From an uncultured Spirochaetales bacterium (GTDB lineage: Bacteria; Spirochaetota; Spirochaetia; Sphaerochaetales; Sphaerochaetaceae): 36,037 bases of DNA. The notes under the pieces are model-generated. The model saw only the letters and a list, made by a program, of their open reading frames with translations, did no database searches and had not been told where the DNA came from. The stretch's first letter is position 1. Each line of letters starts with the position of its first letter. The position numbers and the translations under genes are program-made. Below are positions 16,255 to 23,818 of this stretch, in pieces. Location of the stretch: NCBI GenBank assembly GCA_944390865.1, contig CALXRC010000021.1:1-36037 (forward strand), written 5' to 3'.

Positions 16255-18123
16255 ATGATTGAGACCATGAAAAGCGTCACTTTGGTTTCCCTTGCCAGAA
16301 ATAAGGATGAGATGCTGCACAGCCTGCGGAAAGCGGGAATACTGCACATCAGGGAGCTTGTGCCCTCCTGTGCTCAGAGTGCTGCCATCTCGCAGGAAAT
16401 CCATCAGCTGATGAGCCTGAGCAATGCAGTCAGCGACGAGGCTGGAAAGGGTGCCAGAGACACAGTGCAGGAAAAGCTTGACGGGCCTGCCTTCAAGTCT
16501 CTTGTGCAGTCCCTTGAAAAGGCAGTGCAGGACAGGAAGGCTGCCTCTGAAGAGCGTCTCAGGCTTTCAGGCGAGCTGAGCCGTGTCGAGGCTTGGGGAG
16601 AGTTTGACCCGCAGGCTGTGGCAGAGCTTGCTGAGTGCGGATTCGCGCTGGATTTCTACACAGTCGATGAGCGAGTGCTCGACAGCCTGCGCGGCGATGA
16701 GAGCGTCTGCTTCATCACTCTTGGCGAGATAAGCCGGATGAAGGCCATAGCGACAGTAAACTCAAAGCTGCCTGACGGCACCGCAGCCAGAAAGTTCATC
16801 CTTCCGCAGCTTTCGCTCTCTGCCATGAGAAAGAGGCTGAAGGAGCTTTCGGACACCATAGAGGCATCCTCAGCCCTGCTGTCCTCAGCCTGCAAATACC
16901 TCGATCAGATCCGTCTGAAGATCAGGGCTCTTGAAGAAGAGTCAATGTATCAGAGGGTGAAGGCGACAAGCCGTGATGAGGAAGACGTGATCACTGTGCT
17001 GTCCGGCTACCTGCCTCAGGATGCGGAGGCTGACTTCACAGCCCTTGCAAAGAGCAGCGGCTGGGCCTATCTGATTGATGATGTCAGCGAGGAGGAGAAT
17101 CCTCCCACGAAGCTGAAATACAAGGGGCTGATCAGGATCATACAGCCTGTCTATGATATTCTGGGCACAGTGCCGGGCTATCGGGAGTATGACATCTCCT
17201 CCTGGTTCCTGCTCTTCTTCTCCATCTTTTTTGCCATGATCATCGGAGATGCCGGCTACGGCCTGATCTTCCTGATCATTGCAGTCGTGATGAATGTCAG
17301 GGCGGGAAAATGTTCTGACATCAACATACTGCTTTATGTGCTCAGTGCCACCACGATAATCTATGGCGCTGTCACTGGAACCTGGTTCGGTTCTCTTGCC
17401 GTGCTTGAGAAGCTTCCTTTCCTGCAGCTGTTCATAATTCCGTCAATCTGCAACTATTCGATGGAGCTGTATGGAATTGAGTCTGTCTATGCTCAGAACA
17501 ATGTGATGCAGCTGTGCTTCATTCTCGGTGCAGCGCAGCTGGGACTTGCCTGCGTGCTCAACGTGATTCACAAGGCGAAGAACAGAGACCTCTCGCTCCT
17601 TGGCGACATCGGCTGGCTTATTGATGTAGTTGTGCTGTACATGATGGCCCTCTACCTTGTCATAGGAGCAGAAGTGAACTTCTCGCTTGTGATTGCAGGC
17701 GTTGCGGCTGGATTTGCCCTGGTCGTCATCTTCGGCAGCCAGGAGCCCGGAAAGAGCTTTGCCAGCGGACTCAGAGCGGGACTGGGAGGCTTCTTCACAA
17801 GCTTCCTGGACACAGTGAGCTGTTTCAGCAACATTATGAGCTACATAAGGCTTTTTGCTGTCGGAATGGCCTCGCTGGCAATCGCGCAGAGCTTCAACAA
17901 CATGGCAGGCATGGCAGGACCTGTCTTCGGCTTCCTGATTGTCGTGCTGGGCACGGCACTGAACCTCGTGATGGGGCTGCTTTCCGTAGTGGTTCACGGC
18001 GTGCGCCTCAACTTACTGGAATTCTCCGGTCAGCTTTCCATGGAGTGGACTGGATATAAATACGAACCGTTCAGAGAAACGGTCAATACTGACAAGAATA
18101 GCAAACAAGGAGTTGTAAAATGA
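16255..18123 (+). CDS. atpI: V/A-type ATPase membrane subunit I (subunit a)
   Basis: This 622-residue stator membrane subunit forms the ion half-channels. The N-terminal cytoplasmic half (about 1-310) is charged and helical. The C-terminal half carries about seven or eight TM helices beginning SSWFLLFFSIFFAMIIGDAGYG. Conserved segments include FSNIMSYIRLFAVGMASLAIA and HGVRLNLLEFSGQ, whose arginine (R584) matches the essential arginine that faces the rotor carboxylate. AGGAGG precedes ATG 16255 by 9 nt; ATG 16267 is an alternative. It overlaps atpK by 4 bp (ATGA). Confidence 0.95.
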   Translation: MIETMKSVTLVSLARNKDEMLHSLRKAGILHIRELVPSCAQSAAISQEIHQLMSLSNAVSDEAGKGARDTVQEKLDGPAFKSLVQSLEKAVQDRKAASEERLRLSGELSRVEAWGEFDPQAVAELAECGFALDFYTVDERVLDSLRGDESVCFITLGEISRMKAIATVNSKLPDGTAARKFILPQLSLSAMRKRLKELSDTIEASSALLSSACKYLDQIRLKIRALEEESMYQRVKATSRDEEDVITVLSGYLPQDAEADFTALAKSSGWAYLIDDVSEEENPPTKLKYKGLIRIIQPVYDILGTVPGYREYDISSWFLLFFSIFFAMIIGDAGYGLIFLIIAVVMNVRAGKCSDINILLYVLSATTIIYGAVTGTWFGSLAVLEKLPFLQLFIIPSICNYSMELYGIESVYAQNNVMQLCFILGAAQLGLACVLNVIHKAKNRDLSLLGDIGWLIDVVVLYMMALYLVIGAEVNFSLVIAGVAAGFALVVIFGSQEPGKSFASGLRAGLGGFFTSFLDTVSCFSNIMSYIRLFAVGMASLAIAQSFNNMAGMAGPVFGFLIVVLGTALNLVMGLLSVVVHGVRLNLLEFSGQLSMEWTGYKYEPFRETVNTDKNSKQGVVK

Positions 18124-18557
18124 CAAATCTGGCTTATCTCGGAATGGCATGCGCTCTCTGCCTTGCCGCACTCGGTTCTGGCATTGGAACAGGAATTGCC
18201 TCTCAGGCTGCTGTAGGCGGCTGGAAGAAATGCTATGCGGAAGGCCGCCCTGCATCATTCATCATGGTTGCCTTTGCCGGCGCACCCCTCACGCAGACGA
18301 TCTACGGCTTTCTGCTGATGAACTTCATCCGTTCAGCCTTCCTTGAGACAAACAACTGGCTGATGGCTCTGTGCGTAGGCGTTTTCGGCGGTGCCGCAAT
18401 CGGTTTTTCCGCCTTCATGCAGGGAAAGGTCGCAGTGGCAAGCTGTGATGCGCTTGCCGAGACAGGAAAGGGCACTGCAAACTACTTTATCGTCATCGGT
18501 ATTGTTGAGACTGTGGCTCTGTTCTCGCTTGTCTTCTGCATGCTTCTTCTCAACTGA
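18120..18557 (+). CDS. atpK: V-type ATPase proteolipid subunit K (16-kDa c-ring subunit)
   Basis: This 145-residue double-hairpin proteolipid has four TM helices and forms the rotor ring. The ion-binding Glu is E130 in IGIVETVALF. T58 and Q59 (GAPLTQTIYGF) and Q101 (MQGK) occupy the places of T64, Q65 and Q110 of the Na+-binding Enterococcus hirae NtpK, and E130 matches its E139. This supports Na+ coupling, though ligand presence alone is not proof. It is the last gene of the operon, followed by a strong terminator. Confidence 0.94.
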   Translation: MTNLAYLGMACALCLAALGSGIGTGIASQAAVGGWKKCYAEGRPASFIMVAFAGAPLTQTIYGFLLMNFIRSAFLETNNWLMALCVGVFGGAAIGFSAFMQGKVAVASCDALAETGKGTANYFIVIGIVETVALFSLVFCMLLLN

Positions 18558-18579
18558 TATCAAAAAATATATGACTTGC

Positions 18580-18608
18580 GGACTGCGGCGCTGCTGCAGT
18601 CCTTTTTT
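18580..18608 (+). terminator. Rho-independent terminator of the V-ATPase operon
   Basis: GGACTGC (18580-18586) pairs with GCAGTCC (18596-18602) and is followed by six T (18603-18608), 23 bp after the atpK stop. Confidence 0.9.
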
Positions 18609-18661
18609 CATGCCTGTACACCAGCTGTATTGTATTAATGCGGCAAAATACGCTGAAAGTC

Positions 18662-18691
18662 TTGTCATAGCCCTGAGTCTGAGGTTAAAGT
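18662..18691 (+). promoter_or_regulatory. Candidate promoter of nrdAB
   Basis: TTGTCA (18662-18667, 5/6 to the -35 consensus) is followed after 18 bp by TAAAGT (18686-18691, 4/6 to the -10). It lies about 30 bp before ATG 18723, downstream of the V-ATPase terminator. Confidence 0.4.
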
Positions 18692-18722
18692 AATCAGGAA
18701 TCATTATTGACAAGGAATTTTT

Positions 18723-21242
18723 ATGAACATAACAAAACGCGATGGAAGGACAGAAACCTTTGACCAGGCGAAGATCAGGGCGGCCATTGACAAGGCATTT
18801 CAGAACAGCGGTGTTTTCCCCTCTGACGCCAGACTGGATGAGATTGTCGACTCGGTCGTGAACAGCCTTTCCGGCACAGCCCAGATCACAGTCGAGGGTG
18901 TTCAGGACAAGGTTGAAGAGTGCCTTATGAGTTTTGGCTATTACAAGACTGCAAAGGCCTACATCCTTTACAGAGAGAGCAGGGCAGGCATCAGGACTGA
19001 GAGGCAGAAGATCGTTGAGATGACAGGAGACGAGACGCTTGAGCCGGTGCTCAGATCGATTCAGAAAGCATATGACAGCCCGGCTTATTCCCTGGCAAAG
19101 CTCAGAGAGAAGCTTGCTGTCTTCATGACTGAGCACATGGACAGAGAGGAAAGACTTGAATCGCTCATCCGTGCCTCTGTCGAGCTTGCCAGTGCGCAGG
19201 AGCCTGACTGGGAATTCATTGCAGCAAGACTGCTTTATCACAGCTATTCAGCCAGAGTCTCATCCCAGATGGACAGTCTGGGCATCAGATCCTTTTATGA
19301 CAAGCTTAAGTATCTGACAGATGAGGGCCTGTACTTCAGGGGCATCCTTGAGTCTTATTCAAAGGCTGAGATAGAACAGGCCTTTGCCTTTATCGATCCT
19401 GACAGGGACAACCTGTTCACATATGCGGGACTTGATCTTCTTTTAAAGCGCTATGTGATCCGCAGCCATTCGAATGTGCCTCTTGAACTGGTTCAGGAAA
19501 TGTATCTGTCCATTGCGCTGCACCTTGCCATAAACGAGAAAAGAGAAGAGCGTCTGGGTTTTGTTCATGAGATCTATGATGCCCTGTCAAAGCTTGAGCT
19601 GTCTCTGGCGACGCCTACGCTGTCCAATGCCAGAAAGCCTTTCCACCAGCTTTCAAGCTGTTTTGTCGACACTGTCCCTGACAGTCTTGACGGAATCTAC
19701 CGCAGCCTTGACAACTTTGCCAAGGTTTCAAAGTTTGGCGGCGGAATGGGACTTTATTTTGGAAAGGTCAGGGCGGCAGGCTCTGCCATCCGCGGCTTTG
19801 AGGGCGCGGCAGGCGGCATCATCCGCTGGATCCGCCTTGTCAACGACACGGCAGTTGCCGTTGACCAGCTGGGTGTCAGGAGCGGGGCTGTGGCTGTCTA
19901 CCTTGACATCTGGCACAAGGACATTCCGGAATTTCTGAACCTCAGGACAAACAACGGCGATGACAGGATGAAGGCTCATGATGTCTTTCCTGCGATCTGC
20001 TATCCTGATTACTTCTGGAAGCAGGTTGACGAGAACATAAACGGAATGTGGTACATGATGTGCCCTTATGAGATCCAGAAAGTGAAGGGCTACTGCCTTG
20101 AGGACTATTATGGCCAGGAGTGGGAGCGCCGCTATCTTGAGTGCGTCAGCGACAACAGGATAAGCAAGCGGTCAATGGTCATAAAGGATCTTGTCAGGCT
20201 GATCATCAAGTCTGCAGTCGAGACAGGCACTCCCTTTGTCTTCAACCGCGATCATGTGAACAGGGCGAATCCGAACAGCCACTGCGGCATGATCTATTCC
20301 TCAAATCTGTGCACTGAGATAGCCCAGAACATGAGTGCCATAGACTGTGAGCGCGTCACGCTGGAGGATGTGGACGGCTCTCCTGCCGTCGTCACTGTGA
20401 CACGGCCCGGCGACTTTGTCGTGTGCAACCTCGCATCTCTTGTGCTTGGAAACATTGATGTTGATGACAGGGCGCACCTGAGATCTCTTGTAAGGCTTTC
20501 AGTGAGAGTCCTGGACAATGTGATCGATCTGAACATGTATCCGCTGCACTACGCCTCTCTCACGAGCAGGAGATACAGGTCTATCGGACTTGGTGTGTCA
20601 GGCTATCATCACATGCTTGCAAAGAAAGGCATCAGGTGGGAGAGCGAGGAGCATCTGAGGTTTGCCGATGAGCTTTTCAATGCCATTAACATGGCGGCAG
20701 TTGAAGCCTCAAGCGACCTTGCAGCAGAGCGCGGCAGCTATCAGCTGTTTGAAGGTTCCATGTGGCAGACTGGAGAGTACTTTGATTTCAGGGCCTACAC
20801 AAGCGATGAGTGGAGGGCTGTCAGGGAAAAGGTTGCCAGACAGGGCATGCGCAATGCTTATCTGATGGCTGTGGCGCCGACAAGCAGCACCAGCATAATC
20901 ACCGGAACGACAAGCGGCGTTGATCCTGTCATGAAGCGTTTCTTCTACGAGGAGAAGAAGGGCTCAATGCTTCCGCGCATTGCTCCCGGTCTCAATGCTG
21001 ATACCTGGTGGTATTACAAGAATGCCCATGAGATTGATCAGAGCTGGTCGCTCAGGGCTGACGGTGCAAGGACCCGGCATATTGATCAGGCCCAGTCCGT
21101 GAATCTTTATATCACAAACGACTATACAATGAGACAGGTCCTTGACCTGCTGCTTCTTGCCTGGAAGGAGGGCGTGAAGTCTCTGTACTACACAAGAAGC
21201 AAGTCGCTTGAAGTAGAGGAATGCGAGAGCTGTTCCTCCTAG
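18723..21242 (+). CDS. nrdA: Class I ribonucleoside-diphosphate reductase, alpha subunit
   Basis: This 839-residue catalytic subunit reduces ribonucleotides to deoxyribonucleotides using a radical delivered by NrdB. An ATP-cone allosteric domain lies at about 1-90 (ITKRDGRTETFDQAKIRAAI). Active-site residues are C313 (QLSSCF), C530 and E532 (SNLCTEIAQN) and C568 (FVVCNL). The chain ends with a CESC pair (SLEVEECESCSS), the usual C-terminal shuttle for re-reduction. The MAVAPTSSTSIITGTTSGVDP loop is also typical. AAGGAA precedes ATG 18723 by 6 nt. The next gene, 13 bp away, is its NrdB partner. The intact ATP cone implies dATP feedback control. Confidence 0.96.
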   Translation: MNITKRDGRTETFDQAKIRAAIDKAFQNSGVFPSDARLDEIVDSVVNSLSGTAQITVEGVQDKVEECLMSFGYYKTAKAYILYRESRAGIRTERQKIVEMTGDETLEPVLRSIQKAYDSPAYSLAKLREKLAVFMTEHMDREERLESLIRASVELASAQEPDWEFIAARLLYHSYSARVSSQMDSLGIRSFYDKLKYLTDEGLYFRGILESYSKAEIEQAFAFIDPDRDNLFTYAGLDLLLKRYVIRSHSNVPLELVQEMYLSIALHLAINEKREERLGFVHEIYDALSKLELSLATPTLSNARKPFHQLSSCFVDTVPDSLDGIYRSLDNFAKVSKFGGGMGLYFGKVRAAGSAIRGFEGAAGGIIRWIRLVNDTAVAVDQLGVRSGAVAVYLDIWHKDIPEFLNLRTNNGDDRMKAHDVFPAICYPDYFWKQVDENINGMWYMMCPYEIQKVKGYCLEDYYGQEWERRYLECVSDNRISKRSMVIKDLVRLIIKSAVETGTPFVFNRDHVNRANPNSHCGMIYSSNLCTEIAQNMSAIDCERVTLEDVDGSPAVVTVTRPGDFVVCNLASLVLGNIDVDDRAHLRSLVRLSVRVLDNVIDLNMYPLHYASLTSRRYRSIGLGVSGYHHMLAKKGIRWESEEHLRFADELFNAINMAAVEASSDLAAERGSYQLFEGSMWQTGEYFDFRAYTSDEWRAVREKVARQGMRNAYLMAVAPTSSTSIITGTTSGVDPVMKRFFYEEKKGSMLPRIAPGLNADTWWYYKNAHEIDQSWSLRADGARTRHIDQAQSVNLYITNDYTMRQVLDLLLLAWKEGVKSLYYTRSKSLEVEECESCSS

Positions 21243-21255
21243 GAGAAAAACGAAA

Positions 21256-22302
21256 ATGAGTGAAGAACTTAAAGAAAAGATGCTGTTCAATCCTGACGGA
21301 GATACTGAAGTCAGGCTGCGCCGCATGATCGGCGGAAACACGACAAACCTCAATGACTTCAACAATCTGCGCTATAAGTGGACCAGCGACTGGTACCGCC
21401 AGGCCATGAACAATTTCTGGATTCCGGAAGAGATCAACCTGGCACAGGACCTGAAGGATTACCCGAACCTGAGCGAGGCCGGGAGAAGGGCCTATGACAA
21501 GATTCTGTCCTTCCTTGTCTTCCTTGACAGCCTTCAGTCAGCGAACCTGCCGAATGTCTCATCCTACATCACAGCCAATGAAGTCAATCTCTGCCTTCAT
21601 ATCCAGACGTATCAGGAGTGCATTCACTCTCAGGCCTATTCCTACATGCTTGACACTATCTGTTCGCCGGAAAAGCGGGATGAGATTCTCTATGCCTGGA
21701 AGACTGATGAGCACCTGCTGAGAAGAAACACCTTCATCGGCGACTGCTACAACGATTTCCTTTTCAACAGGGATGCAGAACATCTTGTCAAGGTGCTCTT
21801 CGCCAACTATATACTTGAGGGAATCTATTTCTATTCCGGCTTCATGTTCTTCTACAACCTTGCACGAAACGGCAAGATGCCGGGTTCAAGCCAGGAGATA
21901 AGATACATCAACCGCGATGAGAACACTCATCTCTGGCTGTTCAGGAACATAATCCTTGAGCTTAAGAAGGAGCGTCCTGAGCTGTTTTCCGATGAGAAGG
22001 TCGAGGTCTACCGCCAGATGGTCAGGACAGGCGTCCAGATGGAAATTGACTGGGGCCATTACGTGATCGGCGATGATGTGCCGGGACTCGGGAAGGAGCT
22101 GATCACGACATACATCCGCTATCTGGGCAACCTGAGATGGACAAGTCTGGGCTTTGAAGTGCTTTATCCCGGATACGAGGAGGAAAGCCCTGATCTCGCC
22201 TGGGTCAGCCTCTATTCCAATGCAAACATGGTGAAGACAGACTTCTTCGAGGCAAGAAGCACTGCCTATGCAAAGAGCACGGCGCTTGTAGACGATCTTT
22301 GA
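21256..22302 (+). CDS. nrdB: Class I ribonucleoside-diphosphate reductase, beta subunit
   Basis: This 348-residue di-metal radical subunit is the partner of NrdA. The metal ligands can be aligned by spacing with E. coli NrdB: D91 (FLDSLQ), E121 and H124 (QECIHSQAY), E188 (ILEGIYF), E222 and H225 (RDENTHLW). Y128, seven residues after E121, takes the place of the radical Y122, so this is a tyrosyl-type enzyme and not the phenylalanine-bearing Chlamydia type. The metal (Fe/Fe, Mn/Fe or Mn/Mn) cannot be read from sequence. It sits 13 bp after nrdA. Confidence 0.95.
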   Translation: MSEELKEKMLFNPDGDTEVRLRRMIGGNTTNLNDFNNLRYKWTSDWYRQAMNNFWIPEEINLAQDLKDYPNLSEAGRRAYDKILSFLVFLDSLQSANLPNVSSYITANEVNLCLHIQTYQECIHSQAYSYMLDTICSPEKRDEILYAWKTDEHLLRRNTFIGDCYNDFLFNRDAEHLVKVLFANYILEGIYFYSGFMFFYNLARNGKMPGSSQEIRYINRDENTHLWLFRNIILELKKERPELFSDEKVEVYRQMVRTGVQMEIDWGHYVIGDDVPGLGKELITTYIRYLGNLRWTSLGFEVLYPGYEEESPDLAWVSLYSNANMVKTDFFEARSTAYAKSTALVDDL

Positions 22303-22311
22303 TTATACTCC

Positions 22312-22349
22312 GGGCAGGCTGAGGCTGGCTTTCCGGCTTCTTCCTGCCC
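22312..22349. terminator. Possible shared terminator between converging genes
   Basis: GGGCAGG (22312-22318) and CCTGCCC (22343-22349) form a 7-bp inverted repeat with a smaller inner GCTGG/CCGGC stem. It sits between the ends of nrdB and the leftward MATE gene. There is no clear T-tract, so efficiency is doubtful. Confidence 0.35.
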
Positions 22350-22357
22350 CTCTGGCA

Positions 22358-23713
22358 TCATGACGGATGGTAGCCGTTGAGATAGCGTCTGTAGTAGACC
22401 GTGAAGCAGGCAAGATGGGCTGCAAAGGTGATTGCCCATGAGATCGGATAGGACAGGTAGAGCGTGAAAAGCGTATGGCTCAGGCGGAAGACAGTGAAGA
22501 TCCACACGATTCTGAATGCGCAGGCTCCCAGGAGGGTGACGACTGTCGGCGCCACGGAATAACCGAGCCCTCTGATTGATCCGCAGGCAACGTCCATCAG
22601 ACCGTCAAGAAAGTAGGGCAGACAGACAATGAAGAGCCTGTTGATGCCGTACTGGATCACCTCAGGATCCGTTGAGTATATTCCCAGCAGCTGAGAGGAG
22701 AAGAGTGTCGCAAGGCCTCCAAGGACAGCTCCGACAACAGTGACAAGGACGAGACAGTCCGCAAGGATCGGGACAATGCGTTCCTTTCTGCCGGCTCCGA
22801 CATTCTGGCTTGTGAAGCTGGTCGAGGCCTGATACAGCGAGTTCATTGAAGTGTAGACAAAGCCCTCGATGTTTCCTGCTGCGGCATTTCCTGCCATTGC
22901 AATTGAGCCGAAGGAGTTGACGGACGACTGTATGAGGACGTTTGAGATATTAAAGACGGCTCCCTGAAGGCCTGCCGGAATTCCGATGTGGAGAATCTGC
23001 TTCAGCTTTCCCCTGTGGATCTTCAGCTTTCTTATGTCTACATGGTAGCAGGCTGAGCTTCTGACCATGCAGAGCACAACAAGAAAGGCTGAAACGTACT
23101 GCGAGATGATTGTCGCGATCGCGACTCCTGCGACGCCTAGGGAGAAGACTATCACGAAAAAGAGATTGAGGAAGACGTTTATTATTCCTGAAACGAAAAG
23201 GAAGGCAAGCGGTCTTCTTGTGTCACCGACAGCTCTCAGAATCCCGGCGCCGAAATCATAAGTCAGCATGGCCGGCATGCCGAGAAAAACAATACTCATG
23301 TACAGTACAGACTGATCTATCACATCATCTGGCGTTCCCATGAGCGTCAGAAGAGGGCGGGCTAGCACAAGGCCGAGCACGACAAGTCCCAGACCGCTGA
23401 GTATGGAAAGCAGGATTGATGTGTGCACAAGTTCTGATATGTTCTTCTCGTCCTTTGCTCCGTAATAGCGTGACATCATGACGCTGCTTCCTATAGAGAG
23501 GCCGAGAAAGATGTTGACAATGAGATTGTTAAGGCTGCTTGTAGAGCCGACTGCGGCCATTGCCTGCGGTCCTGTGAACTGACCGACGACGATTATGTCA
23601 GCTGCATTGAAAAGCAGCTGGAGGATGCCTGAAAACATCAGCGGGATGGCAAAGGCCAGGATCTTCGGGACAAGAGGTCCCGAGCACATGTCGATTTCGT
23701 AACTCTTTCTCAT
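22358..23713 (-). CDS. MATE-family multidrug/sodium antiporter
   Basis: This 451-residue inner-membrane cation-coupled exporter has about 12 TM helices in two related halves. It opens RKSYEIDMCSGPLVPKILAFAIPLMFSG followed by LLFNAADIIVVGQFTG, as in gut-bacterial MATE proteins; the second half has the related GIPAGLQGAVFNISNVLIQSSVNSFG. ATG 23713 is preferred because family members begin MxKSYEIDM; ATG 23737 would add eight residues. Neither start has a good Shine-Dalgarno sequence. A weak promoter (TTTATC at 23748-23753, 17 bp, TAATAT at 23725-23730) lies 11 nt before ATG 23713 and fits the shorter start. The substrate is unknown. Confidence 0.93.
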   Translation of the reverse strand: MRKSYEIDMCSGPLVPKILAFAIPLMFSGILQLLFNAADIIVVGQFTGPQAMAAVGSTSSLNNLIVNIFLGLSIGSSVMMSRYYGAKDEKNISELVHTSILLSILSGLGLVVLGLVLARPLLTLMGTPDDVIDQSVLYMSIVFLGMPAMLTYDFGAGILRAVGDTRRPLAFLFVSGIINVFLNLFFVIVFSLGVAGVAIATIISQYVSAFLVVLCMVRSSACYHVDIRKLKIHRGKLKQILHIGIPAGLQGAVFNISNVLIQSSVNSFGSIAMAGNAAAGNIEGFVYTSMNSLYQASTSFTSQNVGAGRKERIVPILADCLVLVTVVGAVLGGLATLFSSQLLGIYSTDPEVIQYGINRLFIVCLPYFLDGLMDVACGSIRGLGYSVAPTVVTLLGACAFRIVWIFTVFRLSHTLFTLYLSYPISWAITFAAHLACFTVYYRRYLNGYHPS

Positions 23714-23764
23714 AACGAGCAGGAATATTATTACCATCTGTCCAAAAGATAAAGACGGGATAAG

Positions 23765-23799
23765 AAAAAAAAGACGGCTGATTTCTGTCTCAGCCGTCC
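23765..23799 (-). terminator. Rho-independent terminator of the Ca2+-ATPase gene
   Basis: On the minus strand a 9-bp stem (GACGGCTGA, plus-strand 23773-23781, with TCAGCCGTC at 23790-23798) is followed by a run of eight T. It lies 20 bp after the ATPase stop. Confidence 0.92.
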
Positions 23800-23818
23800 T
23801 GCAGTTATGAAGTGCTGC

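Noticed and set aside
15591..16349. 252-codon minus-strand open frame opposite atpD
   Set aside because: It is antisense to atpD/atpI, with Leu-rich repetitive composition from the coiled-coil codons of atpD and no start signals.
18618..18633. Possible NrdR box ACACCAGCTGTATTGT upstream of nrdA
   Set aside because: It matches only about 11 of 16 consensus positions, lacks the conserved central A/T pattern, and no second properly spaced box was seen.
18333..19241. Long open frame (302 codons) on the minus strand across the atpK end and nrdA start
   Set aside because: It lies opposite two well-supported genes and a terminator, and its residue composition does not resemble a protein family. 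Long antisense frames are expected here from the codon use of the true genes.
21256..22302. Tyrosine-free class Ic NrdB
   Set aside because: Y128 is present seven residues after the E121 ligand, so the radical tyrosine position is filled.
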